A stretch of 64,000 nucleotides of DNA from NCBI RefSeq assembly GCF_001938945.1, contig NZ_MKIO01000039.1, forward strand, positions 124,001 to 188,000, in the 5' to 3' direction. This stretch comes from Xaviernesmea rhizosphaerae (lineage in GTDB: Bacteria > Pseudomonadota > Alphaproteobacteria > Rhizobiales > Rhizobiaceae). The notes under the pieces are model-generated. The model made no database searches. It was not told the origin of the DNA and worked only from the letters and a program-made list of their open reading frames with translations. Made by a program: the position numbers and the translations under genes. This document shows positions 41,478 to 49,217 of the stretch, in pieces (positions within the stretch are counted from its first letter, which is position 1; each line of letters opens with the position of its first letter).

Positions 41478-42608
41478 TCACGCCGGACGCGGCCGTTCGT
41501 CGGTTTCCAGCAGAATCTTGATCCGGTCGGCGAGGCTCTCGCGGTCCTGCCGCAGCCTGAGGGTCTCCTTGCCGATCAGGCCCGGAATGGGCGAGGCCTC
41601 GCCCTCGCGCGCGGCTGTCCCGGCCACGCTGCGGGCGGCGAGCGCCGCCAGGTCGAGCCGAAGGCCATCATCCTCATCGGGATCGGCCGCCATCAGCCTT
41701 TCCACGAAATGATCGATCTCCTCCGTCGAGGGCGCCACGGCCTGAGATGAATGTGGCTCCTGCGGCGGGGACTGGACGGTGTCCGTGACCGTCTGTTCCT
41801 CGGCATGCAAGGTCTGAGGCTGCCGGGATGCCGGCAGGCGCAAGGGGGCGAAGGCATTGAGCCGCGCCTTGAGATCGGCAAGCCTGTCGGCATCGGCCGC
41901 GATCTCCGCGGTCCGCGCTGCCGGCTCCGATGCGGGCACGTCATGGCCATCCGCAGCTTCGGCATCCTCCGCTTGCCGGCGCAGGGCTTCAGCGCGCGCG
42001 CGGGCCTCCTGGCGCAGGCGCTGCTGCTCGTCCTCGGGCGTCGGGCCAGCATTGGGCGTCTCTTCGGCTGCCGTGTCGCCCGCCTGCGCCGGCTCGGTTT
42101 GCGCCGGTGCCTCCACAGGACGCAGGGCCTCGATCTCCTGGCGGGCGGCGTCGAGTTCGGATTCCAGCGTCTCGATCGTCGTCTTCATCCCGGCAATGTC
42201 CGTTTCGAGCGCCGCCTGCCGTTCCCGCGCCTCGAAGAGCGCCTTTTCCACCTCGGCGGTCTTGAGCATCTCGGCCGTTGCCCGCTCGCGTTCACGGCGC
42301 ACTGCAAAGGAGAGGCGGGCGGCTTCCGCGGCATGTTCGGCGCGCACGGCATCCTTCTGGGCGCGCACCTCCTGCGGCGAGATCGGCATGGTCGCGGTCA
42401 GCCGCTTTTCCGCGAAATAGACGATGCGGCGCTGGATCAGCGGCGCCACGAGCAGGCAGAGGAGCGCGGCAGTCAGAAAGCCGAGCGCGAAGAGAAGGGC
42501 ATATTCGATCAACCGCGTCGTTCTCCTGATCCGCGCCAGAGCCTCGTCCGGCGGCGGCCTGGTCGCAGGCTGAGGGCCATGCCCGTTCAGCCTAAGGGTG
42601 CTCTGCAA
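41478..42608 (-). CDS. Coiled-coil membrane protein (rhizobial hypothetical), TTG start
   Basis: The protein is about 376 residues. A single membrane helix (about 35-56, IEYALLFALGFLTAALLCLL) is followed by a long coiled coil (about 75-165: VEKALFEARERQAALETDIA) and a Pro/Ala/Glu-rich C-terminal part. No ATG exists before the helix; the only early start is TTG at 42608, with no Shine-Dalgarno, and the inverted-repeat element ends 7 bp upstream. The element may have changed the gene's leader. Function unknown. Confidence 0.72.
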   Translation of the reverse strand: MQSTLRLNGHGPQPATRPPPDEALARIRRTTRLIEYALLFALGFLTAALLCLLVAPLIQRRIVYFAEKRLTATMPISPQEVRAQKDAVRAEHAAEAARLSFAVRRERERATAEMLKTAEVEKALFEARERQAALETDIAGMKTTIETLESELDAARQEIEALRPVEAPAQTEPAQAGDTAAEETPNAGPTPEDEQQRLRQEARARAEALRRQAEDAEAADGHDVPASEPAARTAEIAADADRLADLKARLNAFAPLRLPASRQPQTLHAEEQTVTDTVQSPPQEPHSSQAVAPSTEEIDHFVERLMAADPDEDDGLRLDLAALAARSVAGTAAREGEASPIPGLIGKETLRLRQDRESLADRIKILLETDERPRPA

Positions 42609-42614
42609 GGATTA

Positions 42615-42877
42615 ATACCAAGGCTCGCTGATAGGAACCCATAGGATGGCACAGGCTTGATCGCTGGCTCGGCGCGGTGCTCAGGGCGATGCTGCCGCAT
42701 CGTCCAAGCGATGCAACAACTCCAGCGGTCAAGCCTGTGCCACCTCCGGCCGTCTTCCTGACGCTTCCGGCGGTGTCGACGCCCTCGACCGATGCGATGG
42801 CATCGCTCTTCGGACCTCTCCTAGCCGGAAACGACGGGAAGACGGTCCTATGGGTTCCTATCAGCGAGCCTTGGTAT
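42615..42877. mobile_element. Palindromic 263-bp element with 32-bp terminal inverted repeats (MITE-like)
   Basis: The ends 42615-42646 and 42846-42877 are perfect inverted copies (32 bp, checked base by base). Inside, 42647-42668 pairs with 42722-42742 (one mismatch), 42750-42758 pairs exactly with 42837-42845, and smaller stems nest within (42765-42771/42824-42830; 42794-42798/42802-42806). The fold is a three-way junction. TA flanks both inner ends (42616-42617, 42875-42876), as left by IS630/mariner-type insertion. No transposase is present. It lies between the TTG-start gene and the DUF1134 gene. Confidence 0.7.
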
Positions 42878-42955
42878 GACCCGTCGTCGCTTCTTTCCAT
42901 GCGGAGCGGATGCAGCGCAAGGGCTTCGCGTCAGCCGGCCGTTCAACTGGCTCGA

Positions 42956-43567
42956 TCAGAAGGGGTTCCAGGTCGGCTGTTCGGTCATCTTGAGATAGCC
43001 GACATTGATGCCCAGGCGCGCGCCGACACCGGTGCGGATCGGCACCAGCACGACATTGTCGTCGGTCAGCACGGTCATGCCGACGCCGGCCACCACATAG
43101 GCCGAGCCGGACACGCCACCATAGCGCTTGTAGAGGGCGGGAACCGATGGCAGGTTATAGACCAGCATCATGATGCGGCTGCCCTGGCCGCCGGCATCCA
43201 GGCCGAGCGAGGGGCCCTGCCAGAAGACATTGTGCTGACCGGCATTCTTGGTGTTGAGCTTGCCTTCGCCATAGGTGAGGCCTGCAACGAAGGCGCCGGA
43301 GCCTTCCTGGCCGAGAATATAGCCATTCGGCAGGCCGTAGCTCTGGAAGGCGCGCTCGACCACCTTGGCGAGGCCACCCGATGCCGAGCCGAAGAAGCCG
43401 TGGCCGGCATCGACGATCTCCTGCAGGCTGTATTGGCTGCCGGACGATTGCGCGGCGGCCTTTTGCGGCAGGCCGAAAGCGAAGACAAGCGCGATGAAGA
43501 CTGGCGCGATCATGCAGGAAACGGCCGAAGGAAGCTTCAGCCGGGCGAAAGCGAAAAACGAGGGCAT
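42956..43567 (-). CDS. DUF1134 family exported protein
   Basis: The 203-residue protein has a signal peptide (about 1-40, ending QKAAA), then a globular domain with FGSASGGLAKVVERAF, GEGSGAFVAGLTYGEGKL-like strands, GLDAGGQGSRIMMLVYNLP and the C-terminal EQPTWNPF, the DUF1134 pattern of Rhizobiales. Its core resembles SYLF/YSC84 lipid-binding domains. GGAGG immediately abuts an ATG at 43573, so the ATG at 43567, six bases further, has better spacing and is chosen. Confidence 0.82.
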   Translation of the reverse strand: MPSFFAFARLKLPSAVSCMIAPVFIALVFAFGLPQKAAAQSSGSQYSLQEIVDAGHGFFGSASGGLAKVVERAFQSYGLPNGYILGQEGSGAFVAGLTYGEGKLNTKNAGQHNVFWQGPSLGLDAGGQGSRIMMLVYNLPSVPALYKRYGGVSGSAYVVAGVGMTVLTDDNVVLVPIRTGVGARLGINVGYLKMTEQPTWNPF

Positions 43568-43997
43568 TGACATCCTCCATAAACGGCGCCGGCCGTGACG
43601 GCCGTGCGGGCGCCGGGGCCAGCCGGCGCGACGGCGAAAACCGTTACCATCTCAGACCAGGCGCGTTCTGCGCAATTTGACGGGCGCTGCTTAACAATCG
43701 GTTTACCAAATATGGTGTCTTTATGGTCGCAGGAACGGCTAAGCGGCAAAGCGCATGATCCGCTGGCAGGAGGCGCATGGCGGCCTGCCGGTGTTCATGC
43801 CGCATGAAACCTGCCTTTCGCGCCCGGGCACGGGTGCCGACAGGCGATGTGGCCTATCTGCCGGACAACAACGATGCCTGCATGTCGCATGGCCCCTGGG
43901 GCGCCCTGCGTCCCGCCTGGAGAGCAGCCGCAGACTTTGCGATCAGCGATGACGGGCCGAGCCGCCCGGGGGCTGACGCCTTATCAAGGAAGAAACC
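43568..43997. other. Intergenic region between DUF1134 gene and chpT
   Basis: This 430-bp divergent region has no convincing gene; short frames at 43755-43952 lack a good ribosome-binding site and family resemblance. It contains TTAA-N7-TTTA (43691-43705), one base off the CtrA consensus, in an AT-rich patch that could serve either neighbour. Confidence 0.35.
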
Positions 43998-44648
43998 ATG
44001 CCCAAGAATCCCAATCTGACGCTGACGGGTCCCGATCTGGCCGCGCTCCTGTGCAGCCGGGTGTGCCACGACATCATTTCCCCTGTTGGCGCGATCAACA
44101 ACGGCCTGGAGCTTCTCGATGAAGGCGGCGCCGATGCCGACGCGATGGAGCTGATCCGGGCCAGCGCGCTCAATGCTTCGGTGCGGCTGAAATTTGCCCG
44201 GCTTGCCTTCGGCGCCTCCGGCTCCGTCGGCGCGTCGATCGACACGGGCGAGGCCGAAAAGGCCGCGCGCGACTTCGCCGCCGTCGAGAAGAAGACGGAG
44301 ATCAGCTGGACCGGTCCGCGCGTGATCATCGCCAAGAACCGCGTCAAGCTCCTGCTCAACCTCTTCCTGATCGCCTATGGCGCGATCCCGCGCGGCGGCT
44401 CGCTCGATATCGTTCTCGACAATCCGGAATATGATGCGGAATTCACGCTGACGGCCAAGGGCCGGATGATGCGCGTGCCGCCGAAGCTGGTAGAGCTTCT
44501 TTCCGGCTCGCTGGAAGAGGCGATCGATGCCCACACCATCCAGCCCTATTACACCGTCCTCTTGGCCGACGAGGCCGGCATGGAGATCGACGTGCGCTCG
44601 ACCGGCGAGGAAATCATCTTCACCGCGCGCATGGCGCAAGCAGCCTGA
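43998..44648 (+). CDS. chpT: Histidine phosphotransferase ChpT
   Basis: The 216-residue protein has a DHp-like N-terminus with phosphoacceptor His24 in LLCSRVCHDIISPVGAINNG and a degenerate ATPase-like C-terminal domain (about 90-216). ChpT passes phosphate from the hybrid kinase CckA to CtrA and CpdR. It starts with TCAAGGAAG upstream. Its neighbours here include a CpdR-like receiver and ctrA, its known partners, within 4 kb. Confidence 0.93.
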   Translation: MPKNPNLTLTGPDLAALLCSRVCHDIISPVGAINNGLELLDEGGADADAMELIRASALNASVRLKFARLAFGASGSVGASIDTGEAEKAARDFAAVEKKTEISWTGPRVIIAKNRVKLLLNLFLIAYGAIPRGGSLDIVLDNPEYDAEFTLTAKGRMMRVPPKLVELLSGSLEEAIDAHTIQPYYTVLLADEAGMEIDVRSTGEEIIFTARMAQAA

Positions 44649-44825
44649 CAGTCTGTTCAAGAATTGCTGTTGGTCTGACGAAAATGGTGATTTCGAGAAC
44701 CGGAGCGGAGCGTACTTAAGGTCCGTGAGCACCGGAAGCGCAGAAATTGCAATTTGCAGTTTGCAGGCGGCTGGAGCATCAGACTGAAAATCGCACGCAG
44801 TCTGATGTTCCAATTTTTTGTTTTT

Positions 44826-44871
44826 GCATCGGATTTTTCCGAAAACCGGTTCCCACTTTTCGGTCCGATGC
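44826..44871. repeat. Dispersed palindromic repeat, copy 1
   Basis: Outer arms GCATCGGA (44826-44833) and TCCGATGC (44864-44871) enclose a second stem CCGAAAA (44839-44845) / TTTTCGG (44857-44863) around CCGGTTCCCAC. The same design recurs at 48823-48868 and in part, inverted, at 46596-46637. Repeats of this type are common in rhizobial intergenic DNA. Confidence 0.75.
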
Positions 44872-44910
44872 TCTAACGGCGATTATTGGACAGACTGTGA
44901 GGGCCGCAAA

Positions 44911-44983
44911 GCCCAAGCTCCCGGAGCTTGGGCACAGACGCACAGACGAGGAAGCGGGAGGGCAGGCGTCCCTTCCGCTTTTT
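44911..44983 (+). ncRNA. Candidate small RNA or terminator region
   Basis: A hairpin with perfect 10-bp arms (44911-44920, 44924-44933, 3-nt loop) is followed 18 bp later by an 11-bp terminator stem with one G-U pair (44952-44962/44970-44980) and TTTTT. The pair could be the body and terminator of a small RNA, or a distal terminator for chpT. No promoter is evident. Confidence 0.35.
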
Positions 44984-45145
44984 GCGTTGCCGGCGATTGC
45001 GCGTCGTTTTGACGGCAGGACACGGGCTTTTGATCCATCCCGAGAATTTGATCGCACAAGTAACCTCTTATTTGCCTGATTTGGCTAATCTTCTTGCTCC
45101 GGGGCAAGGCCACGCCCAGGATGAATCCACGCAGGAGAGGAAGCT

Positions 45146-45508
45146 ATGCAGCGTTTGATGATCGCCGACGAGTCCGATGTCGTTCGCAAGGTGGGCAAGC
45201 GGATTCTCGGTGGCATGGGCTTTGTCGTGGCCGAGGCCAGCAACGGCCTCGAAGCCCTCTCGCGCTGCGAGGCGGAACTGCCGAATATCATTATCGTCGA
45301 TGCCGCGCTGGATGGCGCCCTGCAGCTGATTTCCAATCTGCGCCATCTGCCGAACGGCAAATCGGTGCGCATCTTTTATTGCGTCGTGGAAGCCGACCTG
45401 CGGAAGATGATGGCCGGCAAGCGCGCCGGCGCCGACGATTTCCTGCTCAAGCCCTTCGACCGCAAGATTCTGACCAGCGTTTTCGGTAGCCTCGCCGCCG
45501 CCGCCTGA
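45146..45508 (+). CDS. cpdR: CpdR-like single-domain response regulator
   Basis: The 120-residue receiver has MIADESDVVRKVGKRIL (acidic pocket D8), phosphoacceptor Asp52 in NIIIVDAALDG and the conserved lysine in FLLKPFD. CpdR controls ClpXP-dependent proteolysis of CtrA and other proteins and receives phosphate from ChpT. The lack of an output domain, the YCVVEADLRKMMAGKRAGA segment and the position next to chpT and ctrA favour CpdR; another small receiver such as DivK is less likely. The stop codon lies in a GC-rich hairpin. Confidence 0.75.
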   Translation: MQRLMIADESDVVRKVGKRILGGMGFVVAEASNGLEALSRCEAELPNIIIVDAALDGALQLISNLRHLPNGKSVRIFYCVVEADLRKMMAGKRAGADDFLLKPFDRKILTSVFGSLAAAA

Positions 45509-45526
45509 AACGGCGGCGATCCTTGC

Positions 45527-45568
45527 TCTGTGATCCCCGGTCTGCGATCCCCGGTCTGCGATCCCCGG
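45527..45568. repeat. Three tandem 14-bp repeats
   Basis: Three head-to-tail copies of TCTGCGATCCCCGG (the first with T for C at the fifth base) occupy 45527-45540, 45541-45554 and 45555-45568, between the receiver gene and the convergent permease gene. The number may vary between strains. Confidence 0.85.
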
Positions 45569-45573
45569 CCGGC

Positions 45574-46338
45574 TCAACCGAGAAGATGATCCAGCCAGGG
45601 CAGGCCGATGACGGCGGCGCAGGCGATCAGCCCAAGGCAGATGCGGCGGAAGGTTCCTTCATCCGCCAGGCCGAAAAGTCGGGCTCCGGCAAAAAGGCCG
45701 AGCCCATAGGCCGGCCCGACGGCCAGCGACAGCAGGAGTACCTCGCCGGTCAGCAGCCCGCTCCACAGATAGGACGTGGCGGTGAGCAGCGTGGACAGCG
45801 CAAAATAAACGACGAGATTGGCGCGAACCTGCGCCGCGGCAATCGCGCCGCCGAGCCAATAGGCCACCACGGGCGGCCCTGAAAGTTGGGCGACGCCGCC
45901 GAACAGGCCGGCGACAAGGCCGGTGGTCACGCCGAGGTGAGGGCGCGGCTTGCCGTGATAGCGCCAACCCGAGATCAGCAAAACCAGAAGTGCTGCGACG
46001 ATCGCGCAGATGATCCAACGCAGCGTCAGCGTCGGCGCATGGCGCAGCAAGAGCGTGCCGGCCGGCACGCCGGCCAGCGCCCCAACGAGCAGCGTCGCCA
46101 CTTCGCCCCGATCCGCCTTGCGCCACCCGTTCGGCAGCATGCCGAGTGTCAAAAGCCCGTCGATCGTCAGAAGCAGGGGTGCCGCGATCTGCGGTCCGGC
46201 AAGCCGGCTGGCGACGGGCACGAAGATCAAGGCGCCGCCAAATCCGGAAAAGCCGCGCGCCAGTCCGCCCACCAGCGCCGCCAGGGCCAGAAAGCCGATT
46301 TGGGACAACGGATGGACGGTCAGGAACTGTTCGATCAT
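45574..46338 (-). CDS. TauE/SafE (TSUP) family permease
   Basis: The 254-residue inner-membrane protein has about eight hydrophobic helices and the TSUP signatures ALVGGLARGFSGFGGALIFV and GLVAGLFGGVAQLSGPPVVAY (two related halves). TSUP proteins export sulfite, sulfoacetate or other organosulfur anions; the substrate is unknown. ATG 46338 (MIEQFLTVHPL) is preferred over an upstream in-frame start at 46419. It interrupts the chpT/cpdR/ctrA neighbourhood with an apparently unrelated gene. Confidence 0.85.
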   Translation of the reverse strand: MIEQFLTVHPLSQIGFLALAALVGGLARGFSGFGGALIFVPVASRLAGPQIAAPLLLTIDGLLTLGMLPNGWRKADRGEVATLLVGALAGVPAGTLLLRHAPTLTLRWIICAIVAALLVLLISGWRYHGKPRPHLGVTTGLVAGLFGGVAQLSGPPVVAYWLGGAIAAAQVRANLVVYFALSTLLTATSYLWSGLLTGEVLLLSLAVGPAYGLGLFAGARLFGLADEGTFRRICLGLIACAAVIGLPWLDHLLG

Positions 46339-46595
46339 GAGACGTGGCCAGGATGGTGCGATGGCCCGTTTCAGGCCGCTATCGGCGCAGCCGGTATGGC
46401 GCCGCGACAAGACGCGCATCAGCCCTGCCGGTCGCGCCCTGTCAAGGCAGAGCGCATTCAGTGACTGCTCCCAAAAAGGCGCACCCGAACCCCCGGGTGC
46501 TCCGCAGCCGAGGCGAAAAAGGCGATTGCCAAATCCGGAAAGACTGCTATGTTCTCATGAACAAAAGAAGAACGATATCGGCTTTTGCCGGGGTG

Positions 46596-46637
46596 CTGAA
46601 CAGGAAAGCGGCTGCCGGTTTTTGGAAAATCCGATGC
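46596..46637. repeat. Dispersed palindromic repeat, copy 3 (inverted, diverged)
   Basis: The segment ending CCGGTTTTTGGAAAATCCGATGC-like (46615-46637) matches the reverse complement of the left half of copy 1, and the bases before it show weaker similarity to the other half. One outer arm is degraded. Confidence 0.5.
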
Positions 46638-46834
46638 AGGAGCAAAAGTCCAGGGCATTGGGCGGTATGGAATTCGTGGATCTGGCACGCTCTCAGGGCA
46701 GAAAATGGGAGGGCACAGGGCTTCGGAATGGGTCGAGCGCAGGAGCGGACCGGAATGGCGCGCGTAACGTCCGGTGGTGCCGTGAGCGGGCTTTGCCATC
46801 GCCGATCCCGATTCGGAACAATCCGGTCGTCGGA

Positions 46835-46860
46835 CAGAAAAAACCCGCCGGGCTAGGGCG
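46835..46860 (-). terminator. Rho-independent terminator of ctrA
   Basis: On the minus strand the stem (46860-46855 with 46847-46842) is followed by six T residues. It lies 70 bp after the ctrA stop. Confidence 0.75.
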
Positions 46861-46929
46861 GGCTGATCAGTCTGCGGGGAATGCTGTCGGCGGGGGAGGG
46901 CGGCTCAGGCCGCCCGCCTGATCATCGGC

Positions 46930-47628
46930 TCAAGCGCTCTCGGCCATGTCGCCATCGGGTTCGCGCAGAACATAGCCACGGCCCCAGACGGTTTCGATGT
47001 AGTTTGCGCCGCCGGCGGCATTGGCCAGCTTCTTGCGCAGCTTGCAGATGAAGACGTCGATGATCTTCAGTTCGGGTTCGTCCATGCCGCCATAGAGGTG
47101 GTTCAGGAACATTTCCTTGGTCAGCGTCGTGCCCTTGCGCAGCGAGAGCAGCTCGAGCATCTGATATTCCTTGCCGGTCAGGTGCACACGCTGGCCGCCG
47201 ACTTCCACGGTCTTTGCGTCCAGGTTGACCACCAGCTCGCCCGTGGCGATGACCGACTGGGCATGACCCTTCGAGCGGCGGACGATGGCGTGGATGCGGG
47301 CCACGAGCTCGTCCTTGTGGAAGGGCTTGGTCATGTAGTCATCCGCGCCGAAGCCCAGGCCGCGCACCTTGTCCTCGATGCCGGCCATGCCGGAGAGAAT
47401 CAGGATCGGCGTCTTGACCTTGGACAGGCGCAGCGTGCGCAGCACCTCGTAGCCGGACATGTCGGGCAGATTCAGGTCGAGAAGGATGATGTCGTAATCG
47501 TAAAGCTTGCCGAGGTCGACGCCTTCTTCGCCCAGGTCGGTCGTATAAACGTTGAAGCTCTCGGACTTGAGCATCAGTTCGATGCTCTGTGCCGTCGCGC
47601 TATCGTCCTCGATGAGAAGAACCCGCAT
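46930..47628 (-). CDS. ctrA: Cell cycle response regulator CtrA
   Basis: The 232-residue OmpR-family regulator has receiver pocket E7/D8/D9, phosphoacceptor Asp51 (IILLDLNLPDMSG), the invariant YMTKPFHKDELVARIHAIVRR and the winged-helix output (GKEYQMLELLSLRKGT, FICKLRKKLANAAGG). CtrA controls division, motility and envelope genes in Alphaproteobacteria. It ends DMAESA; the C-terminus serves as a proteolysis signal in Caulobacter (ending AA), so the slightly different tail is notable. Upstream there are three GANTC sites, as expected for CcrM-sensitive control. Confidence 0.98.
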   Translation of the reverse strand: MRVLLIEDDSATAQSIELMLKSESFNVYTTDLGEEGVDLGKLYDYDIILLDLNLPDMSGYEVLRTLRLSKVKTPILILSGMAGIEDKVRGLGFGADDYMTKPFHKDELVARIHAIVRRSKGHAQSVIATGELVVNLDAKTVEVGGQRVHLTGKEYQMLELLSLRKGTTLTKEMFLNHLYGGMDEPELKIIDVFICKLRKKLANAAGGANYIETVWGRGYVLREPDGDMAESA

Positions 47629-48067
47629 TATTGTCCCCTTTTCCGCCGCCGAAAGGTAGTGAGGCTTCCCGACGCGATACGGATCCAGTCGTTGCCTGAT
47701 TTGGAGGTTGCCAGCAAATGGTTAACAAATTCTGATTCCTTCTGGCAAGGTGGGCAGAAAATGTGAACGCTTGGTGGCATCATCCTGTTTTCTTTGATTA
47801 ATAAATAATAACGAAGCTTCTCACACGTGTGAGAAAACCGCGTTATCCGACTCTATCGACTCGACAAAAGTGCTCTTCGCGAAAAATCGTCGACGCCATT
47901 TACCGGGCCTTAAAACCTCGCCCCTAGGATTAACCATGCCCGTAAATGAAAGGTTACCGCCGGAGGCCAATCGTTAAAGATTTCTTCCGGTCACAACGGC
48001 AGACCATGACGGTCGTGTCGTGCGGGTGGGGTAGTAACCGCGGTCTCGCATCATGGGAGTATTGCGT
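47629..48067. promoter_or_regulatory. Divergent ctrA-fliJ control region
   Basis: This 439-bp AT-rich region contains GANTC sites at 47734-47738, 47849-47853 and 47858-47862 (CcrM methylation sites), an 18-bp perfect palindrome at 47818-47835 (TTCTCACACGTGTGAGAA), and TTAACCAT at 47930-47937, the CtrA half-site form. These elements suit cell-cycle control of both divergent genes, with CtrA acting on its own promoter. Confidence 0.6.
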
Positions 48068-48418
48068 ATGAAGTCACGCGAGAGCCTTGTCCGGCTGAAG
48101 GAATTTCAGGTCAAGGAGAAGCAGAGGCAGTTGAGCCAGCTACAAATGATGATGGCTGAGTTCGACCGCATGTCAAAGGAGCTGGAACAGCAGATCGCCT
48201 TTGAAGAAAAGAAGTCCGGGATCAGTGATCCCGCACATTTCGCTTACCCGACCTTTGCCAAGGCTGCGCGCCAGCGGGCCGAAAATCTTCATGTCTCCAT
48301 TCGGGAGCTGAAGGTTCAGCAGGATGCGGCGGAGCTTGCACTCGAGGAGGTCAAGGCCGAGTTTGCCAGGGCATCCGCATTGGAGGAGAGAGACGGTTCC
48401 GCGCGTGCCCGCGCCTGA
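48068..48418 (+). CDS. fliJ: Flagellar export protein FliJ
   Basis: The 116-residue all-helical coiled-coil protein (KSRESLVRLKEFQVKEKQRQ) matches rhizobial FliJ, the chaperone-escort and stalk of the FliI ATPase in flagellar export. ATG 48068 has GGGAG seven bases upstream; an earlier in-frame ATG at 48053 overlaps that site and is less likely. FliJ divergent from ctrA is a typical rhizobial arrangement and a likely CtrA target. Sequence conservation of FliJ is low, so context matters. Confidence 0.82.
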   Translation: MKSRESLVRLKEFQVKEKQRQLSQLQMMMAEFDRMSKELEQQIAFEEKKSGISDPAHFAYPTFAKAARQRAENLHVSIRELKVQQDAAELALEEVKAEFARASALEERDGSARARA

Positions 48419-49217
48419 CCTTCCGATTCGTCCGCAACGCGCGTTGAAATCGATTCGCGCTGCGCAAATTCTGCGCCGGCTCGCATTGTGATGCCGCGTC
48501 GCTTCGCGCCCGTCCCGGTCGCGGAGGTCTTGGTCATGGCTTGAAAGTTTCTGCCGGCTGGTGCCTTTGCGCCGGCCGGCTTTTGCGCGCCCGCGCATCG
48601 GTCGCGTTCCAGATCGCACCGAGGCGCTGGCCGGAGACCGGCAGCCCCGCGCCGGAAACCGCGGCGCCTCTGGCGCAGAAGGGGAGGGCAGGGTGAGGAT
48701 CGAGCCCGATCCAGATGATCGCGCTCTGAAGCATAATCCGATCGGATTCATTCAGATCGGAAAGCGTTCTAAATCATCGGAGGGGACATCATCTGTCGTC
48801 CGATGCTCTGGTTTTTGTTCTGGCATTGGATGTTTGCGAAAACCGGTTCCCGCTTCTCGGTCCGATGCTTGAAAGCGCGTCGCTTCCCGCGCCGTCAGTC
48901 CTTGTTTTGCCGCATGACGTGACCGCGGGATCTGTGACCCGTTTTGCGCGAGCTGCTCTCGGCAGGCGCGCGCGCCAATGCTGAGGCCGACGGGCGGTCC
49001 TCTATCCGGCAGTCTTGTGTCTCCATCGATAGGGGTAGCGTTGCGCAGGCTCGTCGTTCTTCCGCAAGGCATGGCGGAGCGCGCCGCCCTCATGTGGGCG
49101 GCTGGGCAATGCCTAGACAAGGATAGACCAGGTCAGGCTGTGGGATGTGCCAGACACAGAACTTCGATCACCGGCACCTTCAGATGCCGGCGTCATCCAT
49201 GCCGGGCATGCCGTATG
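48419..49217. other. Gene-free region with palindromic repeats between fliJ and sciP
   Basis: This 799-bp stretch has no supported protein gene. It includes a GATCGG-rich inverted patch (about 48737-48762), a second copy of the palindromic repeat (48823-48868), and otherwise GC-rich sequence without clear structure. It could hold a small RNA, but no promoter-terminator pair was recognised. Confidence 0.5.
48823..48868. repeat. Dispersed palindromic repeat, copy 2
   Basis: Outer arms GCATTGGA (48823-48830, one mismatch) and TCCGATGC (48861-48868) enclose CGAAAACCGGTTCCCGCTTC, the same core as copy 1 at 44826-44871. Both copies have the same orientation and lie 4 kb apart. Confidence 0.75.

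Larger units (their letters stand above)
44649..45145. other. Gene-free region with repeats and hairpins between chpT and receiver
   Basis: This 497-bp stretch contains a perfect 10-bp inverted repeat (44777-44786/44798-44807), a dispersed palindromic repeat (44826-44871), a second hairpin with 10-bp arms (44911-44920/44924-44933) and a terminator-like hairpin (44952-44983). No protein-coding frame is supported. Confidence 0.55.
46339..46929. other. Gene-free region between permease and ctrA ends
   Basis: This 591-bp stretch has no supported gene. It holds a partial inverted copy of the palindromic repeat (46596-46637), a small GC-rich hairpin near 46489-46500 and the ctrA terminator at 46835-46860. 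Confidence 0.5.
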
